From: Rhodobacter sp. | GTDB taxonomy: Bacteria; Pseudomonadota; Alphaproteobacteria; Rhodobacterales; Rhodobacteraceae | NCBI GenBank assembly: GCA_030065095.1 | Contig: JASJDP010000023.1 | Span: 1-64,000, forward strand | Direction: 5' to 3' | Length of the DNA: 64,000 nt | In this document: one piece after another, positions 17,149-24,242 of the stretch | Numbering within the stretch: the stretch's first letter is position 1 | Layout: the number at the start of each line of letters is the position of its first letter | Program-made: the position numbers and the translations under genes | Notes under the pieces: model-generated | Database searches by the model: none | What the model was told of the DNA's origin: nothing | The model's input: only the letters and a program-made list of their open reading frames with translations

Positions 17149-17180
17149 TTGACATAGTACCGTTAAGGTAGTACGCATAA
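17149..17180 (+). promoter_or_regulatory. Candidate regulated promoter of the HDO/ODH cassette
   Basis: TTGACA at 17149-17154 is a consensus -35. TACGCA (17172-17177, 17-bp spacer) or the overlapping GCATAA could serve as -10. The spacer contains TACC-GTTAA-GGTA (17158-17170), a perfect 4+4 dyad, and the hexamer TAGTAC repeated at 17155-17160 and 17169-17174. A repressor bound there would sit between the two promoter boxes. It lies 54 bp upstream of the first cassette gene. Confidence 0.5.
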
Positions 17181-17233
17181 ATGATTGATACAACACAAAC
17201 TTGAACACTTTGTCGGTGCGATTGGAGAATGAC

Positions 17234-17443
17234 ATGTCAAGCAAAGCAGTATCCAGCAACGAACTCGAATCCCTGTTGGGTCGTGTGCACAAATCTGAAT
17301 TGTCCGATGGCGACAAAAAGGTGATCGGCGGGCTGCTCGAGCAATCGATCGAGTTGCGAAAGCTCATGGAAGGTGCCGCCGAGAATGACGGCGGGAAAAG
17401 GATACTTGCGTCACTGCCGTTTGGTTTCGACATTGTCAAATGA
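17234..17443 (+). CDS. Small 69-aa protein opening the HDO/opine-dehydrogenase cassette
   Basis: 69 aa from the ATG at 17234, which has GGAGA at good spacing; an upstream in-frame start at 17201 would add 11 residues. The sequence is helical and charged (ELESLLGRVHKSELSDGDKK, then LLEQSIELRKLMEG), followed by a distinct tail KRILASLPFGFDIVK. No signal peptide or membrane segment. Its stop overlaps the start of the oxidase gene (ATGA at 17440-17443). I do not recognise the family. A leader-helix-plus-tail layout would fit a precursor peptide or a small partner protein; the helical part also faintly resembles the N-terminal region of IS66-type transposases. Function unknown. Confidence 0.75.
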   Translation: MSSKAVSSNELESLLGRVHKSELSDGDKKVIGGLLEQSIELRKLMEGAAENDGGKRILASLPFGFDIVK

Positions 17444-18180
17444 AGGCCGCTTTGTTTGGCGACAGTATTTGGATTGACCAGGTTTTATTGAGTTCGCTGA
17501 AACCGCAGATCGATGCGGTGGTGAAGTCGTCAGAGACGTCCAGAAGATTTGCTCACAACTTGCAGGCGCTGGACGACAATGTGCTCGCGCGGCACCTGGT
17601 CGAGCATGTGTTCCGAATCCGGATGTTCCGACCGCTCGACATGCACGCGACGAAATGGTTGTCCATGCATGCGCCGGACGCAGAGAAGGCCTGGGCTGCT
17701 TACGCCCGGTCCGAGGCGGTTCATGACCGTTACTTCCTGCGCGACCTGGCCGCGATGGGGCTTGGCAGAGACAAGGTGGACTCGCTTCGTCCGTTCGCGG
17801 CGACGGCGGCATTGGGCGCGTTTATATCCGAGGCGATGGATCATTACGGCGCACTGCCGGTCGTTTTGTATTCTTACTGGACCGAGCAGAATTCCGATGT
17901 CGGATCGGCAGATGTCATCGCGCTGACCCGGGACCGGTTCGGCGAAGCCGCAGTGCGCGGCGCACAAGCCCACCGGGCGCTCGACGAGCGTGAGGATCAC
18001 GCGGACGAGGTGACCGGGATCTTGACCCACCTTATTGCGGATCAAGAGGATCTTGCCCTTGCGGTGCAGCTGTTGCGCGGTATTTCGTTTTGGCTGAGCG
18101 CCTACTTCGCCGAGCTAGAGGAATGGTGTGCAGGCAACTCTTTGGGCGCCGAAGCTAAAAGCGCATTTGCAGTGCCTTGA
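17440..18180 (+). CDS. Haem-oxygenase-like diiron oxidase (HDO) candidate
   Basis: 246 aa, almost all alpha-helical. It resembles the TenA/PqqC/CADD/UndA superfamily of 'iron-containing redox enzymes'. Possible metal ligands are E92-x2-H95 (SEAVHDRY), E131 or E149 in the middle helices, and H178-x3-D182 with H187 in AHRALDEREDHADE. The spacing resembles but does not exactly match textbook HDOs, so the ligand set is tentative. Such enzymes use O2 to cleave, desaturate or N-oxidise small or carrier-bound substrates. It is coupled by 4-nt overlaps to the 69-aa protein upstream and to an opine-dehydrogenase-like gene downstream, implying one pathway. Confidence 0.72.
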   Translation: MKAALFGDSIWIDQVLLSSLKPQIDAVVKSSETSRRFAHNLQALDDNVLARHLVEHVFRIRMFRPLDMHATKWLSMHAPDAEKAWAAYARSEAVHDRYFLRDLAAMGLGRDKVDSLRPFAATAALGAFISEAMDHYGALPVVLYSYWTEQNSDVGSADVIALTRDRFGEAAVRGAQAHRALDEREDHADEVTGILTHLIADQEDLALAVQLLRGISFWLSAYFAELEEWCAGNSLGAEAKSAFAVP

Positions 18181-19205
18181 TCCGCGTTTCGATTTTGGGA
18201 TTCGGCAATATCGGCCACGCAGTCTGCGCGCTGCTGGGGCGTCTCCCGACGCTTGATGTCACGGTCTGGGGCCGGTCCATCGCATCCCGGCAGGAGGTTG
18301 ACGTCGTGGGCCTGTCCCAAGGGCGGGTTGCCTGTGCCGGACGGGCCAGCAAGGAACCGGACTTGCGCGCAGCGACGCAAGCCGCAGAAGTCATTATCGT
18401 CGCCACGCCGGCGTACGCGGCTTGGTCAATCGCCGAACGGGCATTGCGCCATGCGCGATCCTGCAAGTTGCTGGTTGTCTGGGAAGGCACCGGGCAGTCC
18501 GTGCGCCGGTTCGGCGAAGGCTTGTCACCGGGGTTCAGCATCGCCGGACTGCAAAGAAGCCCGATCATCGCTCAGATCGCGGGGCGCGACAAGAGCGTCG
18601 AGATCCACGGGATACGCAGCCGTGTTGTCGCCGCTTTGCTGCGGGGGCGTGGCGCGGATCGCGAAAACACGGCGCGCGCCATGCTCCAGTCGCTGATCCC
18701 GTGCCAGTTTGTCTTTGCGCCTGACTACGACTGCGTGACCCTTTCACCGGGCAATCCAATGATACACACGGCCCGGCTCTATCGGCTCGGGGAGATGGTG
18801 GAGGAAGGCGCCGGGCTGCCCGCAAGCTTTTACACGGATTGGGACGATCGCTCGTCGGTCCTTCTTTTGAAACTTCACGGCGAACTGACCAAGGTGCGGG
18901 ACCGAATGGGCATCTCTGACCGTTTCGTGACCACACTGCTTGACCGGCCGCAGTCGCCGCAGCCTCGCGAGATCACGCGTGAGATTCGTGCAGAGACGGT
19001 TCTTGGGAAAATTCCGGCACCGGTGCTCGGGCCAGCCGGTGCCGCGCGCTTGGATGGCGCGCATCGGTTCTTTCGCGACGACATCGCCGAAGGCCTGCCG
19101 GCGATCACCGCGCTCGCGCGACGAACCGGCATTCGCACTCCGATGATGGATAAGATCATCGCTTGGGGGATGACCCAGATGCAGGCCCCCGCCGAACACC
19201 CGTGA
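18177..19205 (+). CDS. Opine/octopine-dehydrogenase-family NAD(P)-dependent oxidoreductase
   Basis: 342 aa from a TTG at 18177 that overlaps the previous stop (TTGA). The Rossmann domain begins MIRVSILGFGNIGHA with GxGxxG at residues 8-13. The C-terminal domain has SPGNPMIHTARLY with His197, in the position of the catalytic His of octopine/opine dehydrogenases, FYTDWDDRSSVLLLKL, and TPMMDKIIAWG with a conserved Asp. Opine dehydrogenases reductively condense an amino group with a 2-oxoacid. It is clearly paralogous to the next gene. In the cassette it may reduce an imine or oxo product made by the oxidase; that is inference. Confidence 0.78.
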   Translation: MIRVSILGFGNIGHAVCALLGRLPTLDVTVWGRSIASRQEVDVVGLSQGRVACAGRASKEPDLRAATQAAEVIIVATPAYAAWSIAERALRHARSCKLLVVWEGTGQSVRRFGEGLSPGFSIAGLQRSPIIAQIAGRDKSVEIHGIRSRVVAALLRGRGADRENTARAMLQSLIPCQFVFAPDYDCVTLSPGNPMIHTARLYRLGEMVEEGAGLPASFYTDWDDRSSVLLLKLHGELTKVRDRMGISDRFVTTLLDRPQSPQPREITREIRAETVLGKIPAPVLGPAGAARLDGAHRFFRDDIAEGLPAITALARRTGIRTPMMDKIIAWGMTQMQAPAEHP

Positions 19206-20287
19206 TCCGCGTCACGGTCATCGGCGGCGAGGGCGTCGCAGCGTCCATCTGCGCGATGGCCTGCCTGCAGGGCCATACCGTAAGGCGGCTTCGATTCACG
19301 GGCGAGGGACGAAGGGATGCCATCCATTGCCAGCTTCCGAACGGCACGACGTTCAGGGCGAAGATCGAAGATGTTCCGGGCGATGCCGAGCGGGCGCTTC
19401 GCGGCGCCGATGTCGTGTTCGTCTGCGTCAGGCATGACGAGGTCGATGCGGTCCTGCAACGTATCGCGCCGTATCTGAGCCCGTCGGCCCTGATCGGCGG
19501 CGTGCCGGGCTTTGGGTCATTCGGGGTCTTGGCGCGCCGGCGGCTTCCGAACAACACCGTCTTCGGGCTGCAGCGCATTCCGTTTGTGGTCCGCGAATTC
19601 GCCTTTGACCGGGATCTCCGGATCGGTGGAATTCGGCGCCAGACCTTTGTCGGCGCCATTCCCAACGATCGTTCACAGGTCCTGGCGGCGTTGACGGGCA
19701 AAACCCTCGGCGTTCCCACGGTTGCGGTCTCGCACTACTTCAACATCGAACTCAGCCCCTCGAATTCCTTTCTGAATCCTGTCCGGATCTATTCGCTCTT
19801 TGCAAATCCGGCGGCCGACGAATTGCCGACGTCCACGACGGAATTCTTTGCCGATTGGGATGCGAGATCGTCTTTGCTGCTGCTTGAGATCGACGCCGAA
19901 CTGCAAAATGTTTGCCGAAAGGTCCCGAGAGACACCAGTTTCGTGTCGCCAATCCTGTTTCAGTACGAGGCATCCGATCCAGCCGTCCTGACGCAGAGGA
20001 TCCGCTCGCTCGGCGCATTGCACGGACGCCCCGTGCCGCTTTGCACCACAGCGGCGGGTGTCGCGCCTGACACGGGCACGAGCTATTTTCGCGAGGACTT
20101 CGATTTCGGGCTGCGGGGGTTTCGGGAGATTTCGCGGCTTGTCGAGGTCGATTGCGATCTGACGAACCGCATACTTGCGTGGCGCGATACCCTCGGACAC
20201 GCGAAAGGTGCCGCACAGCAAGCGGCCAATGGCCACCCGATGGACGCGTTTAACAACATCGAAGACCTCGCGCGGGACCTCGACTGA
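19202..20287 (+). CDS. Degenerate opine-dehydrogenase-like paralogue
   Basis: 361 aa from a GTG at 19202 that overlaps the previous stop (GTGA). It aligns with the preceding protein: LSPSNSFLNPVRIYSL against LSPGNPMIHTARLY, FFADWDARSSLLLLEI against FYTDWDDRSSVLLLKL, and TSYFREDFDFGL against HRFFRDDIAEGL. The catalytic His is Asn here, the late Asp is Asn (DLTNRILAW against MMDKIIAW), and the glycine motif is GGEGVAA in place of GFGNIGH. It may be a regulatory or structural partner of its paralogue, or have different chemistry. The reading frame is intact over the full length, so it is not an obvious pseudogene. Confidence 0.72.
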   Translation: MIRVTVIGGEGVAASICAMACLQGHTVRRLRFTGEGRRDAIHCQLPNGTTFRAKIEDVPGDAERALRGADVVFVCVRHDEVDAVLQRIAPYLSPSALIGGVPGFGSFGVLARRRLPNNTVFGLQRIPFVVREFAFDRDLRIGGIRRQTFVGAIPNDRSQVLAALTGKTLGVPTVAVSHYFNIELSPSNSFLNPVRIYSLFANPAADELPTSTTEFFADWDARSSLLLLEIDAELQNVCRKVPRDTSFVSPILFQYEASDPAVLTQRIRSLGALHGRPVPLCTTAAGVAPDTGTSYFREDFDFGLRGFREISRLVEVDCDLTNRILAWRDTLGHAKGAAQQAANGHPMDAFNNIEDLARDLD

Positions 20288-20403
20288 CGGCGCAAGCGCC
20301 CGAACCCGGCACGGCGCCCGATGGATGGCCGCAAAGGTGATGGGCGCTGCCGGGAGAGTCTTACCGTGTCCATGTCACGCTGCAGAGCATCCGGACGGGA
20401 ACC

Positions 20404-21171
20404 CTATGCCGTCGCGAACAGGGCGTCCCGCAGCCGGTTCGCCGCCTTCTGCAGAAATCCCTTGCGCGCGATGGCATCCGAGATCGAGATCCGTTGTGTC
20501 GGGCCGTGGAATGCCAGAGCGGCCAGGAAACGCCCGGCGTCATCGGCGACGGGAACCGCGATGGCGACCATGCCATCCAGAAATTCCTCCTGGTCGAGCG
20601 AGTAGCCCCTTTTCTCGATAAGCTCCAGTTCCTCCAGCAGTTTGCCGGGCTCGACATGCGTTCTTGCCGTTGACCGGTCCAAGGTCAGGGATGAAACGAA
20701 CTTTTGGCGTACCTTTGGTTTCAGGCTGGCCATGTAGCATTTGCCGCTGGCGGTGCAGTGAAATGGAACATGGGTTCCGATGGGCAGTTGGATGCGGAAC
20801 GCCCAGTCGGTTTCAACCCGATCGACATAGCTCATCCCCTGAGCCTCGGGAACGACGAAATTCACGGTTTCTTTGACGTTCGAGGCGACGTCCATCAGAA
20901 TCTGGCGCCGCATGATGTGGTGTTGCGAGGCAAACAGCAGACCGCCGCCCAGATCGCGCAGGCGCCTTGCCGGAAGGAAGCGTTTGGAATGGCCCTGCCG
21001 TGTCAGAAAACCCTCTCTCTCCAATGTGGCGCACAGCCGGTGCACTGTCTGCTTCGGCAGGCCGAGCTGCTTGTTTATGTCGGTGGCGGTCATTGCTTCG
21101 CCGGCGTGACCGAGGACCTCGAGGATCATCAACGTCCTGAGATTGGTTGGAATTCGGGTGCCATCGGGCAT
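20404..21171 (-). CDS. IclR-family transcriptional regulator
   Basis: 255 aa from the ATG at 21171, beginning MPDGTRIPTNLRTLMILEVL; an upstream in-frame start at 21249 would run into the promoter region. The N-terminal winged helix (residues 10-70) includes TATDINKQLGLPKQTVHRLC and LEREGFLTRQG. The effector domain has the family block LPIGTHVPFHCTASGKCYMA. It diverges from the GMC oxidoreductase/TRAP operon with 109 bp between, where GAGAC repeats lie, so it probably controls that operon in response to its substrate. Confidence 0.9.
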   Translation of the reverse strand: MPDGTRIPTNLRTLMILEVLGHAGEAMTATDINKQLGLPKQTVHRLCATLEREGFLTRQGHSKRFLPARRLRDLGGGLLFASQHHIMRRQILMDVASNVKETVNFVVPEAQGMSYVDRVETDWAFRIQLPIGTHVPFHCTASGKCYMASLKPKVRQKFVSSLTLDRSTARTHVEPGKLLEELELIEKRGYSLDQEEFLDGMVAIAVPVADDAGRFLAALAFHGPTQRISISDAIARKGFLQKAANRLRDALFATA

Positions 21172-21230
21172 GGAAATCACACCAGCCAAAGAAGGGTTGT
21201 TTTTCGTTCGAATCACTGTAGCCTGCAAGC

Positions 21231-21257
21231 GAGACAAAAATCGAGACAAAAAGTCTC
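21231..21257. promoter_or_regulatory. Candidate IclR-type operator (GAGAC repeats)
   Basis: GAGACAAAAA occurs twice in tandem (21231-21240 and 21243-21252). The second copy is followed by GTCTC, forming the dyad GAGAC-AAAAA-GTCTC at 21243-21257. It lies between the divergent IclR and GMC genes, 14-24 bp upstream of the GMC ribosome site. It is the only conspicuous symmetric element in that region. Confidence 0.5.
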
Positions 21258-21280
21258 ATTTTTTGATATTGGGAGGATCC

Positions 21281-22882
21281 TTGGAAGCCGACTTTGTCAT
21301 CGTTGGCGCCGGGTCGGCGGGCTGTGCGCTCGCGGGTCGTCTGTCCGAAGACGGGCGGTACGACGTGATCCTGCTCGAGGCAGGGCCGAAAGACAGCAAT
21401 CCCTGGATCCACATTCCGGTGGGGTATTTCCGCACGATGGGAAACCCCAGGACCGACTGGCGCTACAAGACCCAGGCCGATGCCGGGATCGCCGGGCGCT
21501 CGATCAACTGGCCGCGGGGCCGGGTTCTGGGCGGGTCGAGCAGCATCAACGGCCTTCTTTATGTGCGGGGCCAGCCGCAGGATTATGACGGCTGGGCGCA
21601 GATGGGCTGTGTCGGCTGGTCGTGGGATGGCGTGCTGCCCTATTTCAAGCGGTCAGAGACCTGGAAGGGTCCGAACGGCACCGATTTGCGTGGCACCGAC
21701 GGGCCGCTTTCGGTCCAGACCTCCCGGCTGAGACGCGAGATTGTCGACCGCTGGGTCGATGCGGCCGTGGCGGCGGGCTACAAGCGCAACGCGGACTATA
21801 ACGACGCCGATCAGGAGGGTGTCGGATATTTTCAGCTGACGATGACGGGCGGGCGGCGGTGTTCCTCTGCGGTGGCCTATCTGAAACCTGCGCGCAGGCG
21901 GTCCAACCTCAAGATCGTGACCAATGCGCAAACCGAACGCATTCTGTTTGAAAGCCGGACGGCGGTGGGGGTGCGGGCACGAATTGGCGGCAGCAAGACC
22001 GACATTCGTGCCCGCAAGGAAATCATTCTCTGCGCCGGCGCCATCGGTTCGCCTCAGCTATTGATGCTCTCCGGTGTCGGCGACCCGGACGATTTCCGGC
22101 CACATGGAATCGAAACGCAGGTCGAACTGAAGGGCGTGGGCAAGAACCTGCAGGACCACCTACAGGCGCGGCCGGTCTTCAAGACGGCGCTGAGCACGAT
22201 CAACGTCGAGACCGACAACCTGATCAAAAAGGCCGGCATCGCCCTGCAATACGCGCTGACGCAGAGGGGGCCGATGACCATGGCGGCAAGCCTGGGCACC
22301 GGGTTTCTCAAGACCGAGCCGCATCTCGACACGCCGGATATCCAGTTCCATATCCAGCCCTTCAGCGCCGACAGCCCCGGCGAAGGCGCACACAAGTTCT
22401 CTGCCTTCACGGCCTCGGTCCTGCAATTGCGCCCCGAAAGCGCCGGGCATCTGACCCTGCGGTCCGGCGATATCGACGATCACCCGGCCATCCACCCGAA
22501 TTACCTGGCGACCGACACGGATTGCCGCACCATCGTCAAGGGAATTCAGATCGCCCGCAAAATCGCGCAGCACGAGCCGCTGCGGTCACAGATCACCGAG
22601 GAACATGCGCCTGGAAACGAGGTGGCCCTGGACGACGAAGAGGCCACGCTGGACTGGGCGCGGCGGACCGCTGTGACGATCTATCATCCCACCGGCACCT
22701 GCAAGATGGGTACCGATCCGATGGCGGTGGTCGATCCGCGCCTGAAAGTGCATGGACTCGATGGTTTGCGGGTCGCCGACGCCTCGATCATGCCTCGCAT
22801 CGTAAGCGGTAACACCAATGCGCCGGCGATCATGATCGGCGAGAAGGCCAGCGATCTAGTTCTGGAGGACGCAAGGGCGTGA
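21281..22882 (+). CDS. GMC-family FAD-dependent alcohol/polyol dehydrogenase
   Basis: 533 aa from a TTG at 21281 just after GGGAGG; upstream in-frame sequence crosses the operator region. It begins LEADFVIVGAGSAGCALAGR, the FAD beta-alpha-beta motif. GMC signature 1 is GGSSSINGLLYVRGQPQDYD. Near the C-terminus are IYHPTGTCKMG with the active-site His and NTNAPAIMIGEKASD. It is close in length and motif spacing to choline dehydrogenase-like enzymes, which oxidise primary alcohols and pass electrons to quinone. Its place ahead of a TRAP transporter suggests that it oxidises the imported substrate or a relative. Confidence 0.9.
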   Translation: MEADFVIVGAGSAGCALAGRLSEDGRYDVILLEAGPKDSNPWIHIPVGYFRTMGNPRTDWRYKTQADAGIAGRSINWPRGRVLGGSSSINGLLYVRGQPQDYDGWAQMGCVGWSWDGVLPYFKRSETWKGPNGTDLRGTDGPLSVQTSRLRREIVDRWVDAAVAAGYKRNADYNDADQEGVGYFQLTMTGGRRCSSAVAYLKPARRRSNLKIVTNAQTERILFESRTAVGVRARIGGSKTDIRARKEIILCAGAIGSPQLLMLSGVGDPDDFRPHGIETQVELKGVGKNLQDHLQARPVFKTALSTINVETDNLIKKAGIALQYALTQRGPMTMAASLGTGFLKTEPHLDTPDIQFHIQPFSADSPGEGAHKFSAFTASVLQLRPESAGHLTLRSGDIDDHPAIHPNYLATDTDCRTIVKGIQIARKIAQHEPLRSQITEEHAPGNEVALDDEEATLDWARRTAVTIYHPTGTCKMGTDPMAVVDPRLKVHGLDGLRVADASIMPRIVSGNTNAPAIMIGEKASDLVLEDARA

Positions 22883-23027
22883 AGAATGTGAACGATGGAA
22901 GGTGGTTCATGGTTGACCGCACGGCGACCGACCAGTCAACCTGATCCGAATTCCGCCAGGGCAGCGCCTTCGTCCCTGGGGGAAAACAATCAATCCAGAG
23001 GGCAATGAACCAAGGGAGGTATCTTTG

Positions 23028-24122
23028 ATGTTCAATCTCAAAACGGTGGCGACGGGGGCGGCGGCCCTGGCGCTGATGACCTCGGCCGCAATGGCCGAAA
23101 AAGTACTGCGCATTCAGTCGGTGCTGCCAACCACGGCGGACGAAGTGTTCATGCTGAACGAGTTCGGCAACGACGTGGCTGCTCTGACGGGTGGCTCGCT
23201 CACCATCGAGGTTCTGCCTGCGGGTGCCGTTGTTGGCCCGCGCGACATCATGGATGCCGTTGATGCCGGTCTCGTCGAAGGTGGCTTTGCCTGGACGCAC
23301 TACTGGGGTGGCAAGCACGTTGCGGCCAACCTCTTCGGCGCGCCGGTTGCGGGTGCCGGTGTTGGCCTCGACAACATCGCGTTCCTGAGCTGGTTCCAGT
23401 ATGGCGGCGGCAAAGAGCTGTATGACCGTCTTTGGGACGAGATGGGCGTGAACGTCAAAGGCTTCATGCTGCAGCCGGTTGGGCCGGAAGCCCTGGGCTG
23501 GTTCCCGGAGCCGATTGAGTCCATGGACGACTTCCGTCAGATGCGGTTCCGTGCGCCTCCGGGCATGGTCGGCGCAGCCTATGCTGACATCGGCGTTCCG
23601 GCCGTGGCCATGGGTGGCGGCGACATCCTGCCGGCACTGGAAAAAGGCACCATCGACGCGGCCGAATGGTGCTGCCCCAAGCCTGACTCGGTGTTCGGCT
23701 TCCAGAAAGTGCTGAAGCACTACTACCTGCAGGGCCTGCACCAGGTCACCGTGAACGCGGACATGTATGTCAACCGCGACTTCTACGACAGCCTGACCGA
23801 GACAGAGCAAAAGGCACTCGAAGTTGCCGCGAACGCGTCGCTGTCGAAGTCGCTGTCCTACCGTATCTACGAAAACGGTAAGGCGCTGAAGGATCTGACC
23901 GACAACCACGGCGTGATCCTGGAAGACACCCCGGCCGACTACTTCACCGAGTACTCGGCTGCTGCGAACAAGGCGCTTCAAGCCGCTGCTGACGAGAACG
24001 CGTTCTTCGCGGAAGTCTGGCAGTCGCAGAAGGACTTCGCCGAGATCGCGGTTCCGTTCTGGGCCGGTGCGCAGACCTCGAACGCTGGTCTGGGCCGCGC
24101 ATTTGCGGACACGCTGAAGTAA
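23028..24122 (+). CDS. TRAP transporter substrate-binding protein (DctP/TakP-like)
   Basis: 364 aa from the ATG at 23028, with GGGAGG 8 nt upstream. The first 23 residues (MFNLKTVATGAAALALMTSA, AMA-EK cleavage) are a signal peptide, so it is periplasmic. DctP-family features are present: GAVVGPRDIMDAVDAGLVEG, RFRAPPGMVG with the Arg that usually grips a substrate carboxylate, and EKGTIDAAEWCCPKPD. The last resembles the 2-oxoacid-binding TakP branch. The ligand is probably an organic anion. A strong hairpin follows the stop codon. Codon use is very regular, as in highly expressed genes. Confidence 0.92.
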   Translation: MFNLKTVATGAAALALMTSAAMAEKVLRIQSVLPTTADEVFMLNEFGNDVAALTGGSLTIEVLPAGAVVGPRDIMDAVDAGLVEGGFAWTHYWGGKHVAANLFGAPVAGAGVGLDNIAFLSWFQYGGGKELYDRLWDEMGVNVKGFMLQPVGPEALGWFPEPIESMDDFRQMRFRAPPGMVGAAYADIGVPAVAMGGGDILPALEKGTIDAAEWCCPKPDSVFGFQKVLKHYYLQGLHQVTVNADMYVNRDFYDSLTETEQKALEVAANASLSKSLSYRIYENGKALKDLTDNHGVILEDTPADYFTEYSAAANKALQAAADENAFFAEVWQSQKDFAEIAVPFWAGAQTSNAGLGRAFADTLK

Positions 24123-24131
24123 TTCCGTTCA

Positions 24132-24157
24132 GAACGGGTCCCTTCGGGGGCCCGTTC
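24132..24157 (+). terminator. Rho-independent terminator or attenuator after dctP
   Basis: GAACGGGTCCC-TTCG-GGGGCCCGTTC is an 11-bp stem (one G-T pair) with a TTCG tetraloop, 9 bp after the dctP stop. It is followed by GTTCTTATTCTC, which is only moderately T-rich. Because the permease gene on the same strand follows at 24243, partial read-through would give more binding protein than permease. Confidence 0.75.
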
Positions 24158-24170
24158 GTTCTTATTCTCC

Positions 24171-24223
24171 AAGCACCGGCATCAGGTGCTTTGAAAATAA
24201 GAACGCGGATACCGAATCCGCGT
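24171..24223 (+). repeat. Two further hairpins in the dctP-dctQM spacer
   Basis: AAGCACC-N7-GGTGCTT (24171-24191) and ACGCGGAT-N5-ATCCGCGT (24203-24223) are perfect stems of 7 and 8 bp. Together with the terminator-like stem they fill the 120-bp spacer. They could stabilise the upstream mRNA end against 3' exonucleases or modulate permease translation; the second ends 20 nt before the permease start. Confidence 0.6.
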
Positions 24224-24242
24224 CTACGGGAGGGATCACCAC

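Noticed and set aside
16972-17157. 61-codon frame overlapping the phnF stop (GTGA)
   Set aside because: It has no ribosome site and no recognisable family; the overlap alone is weak evidence.
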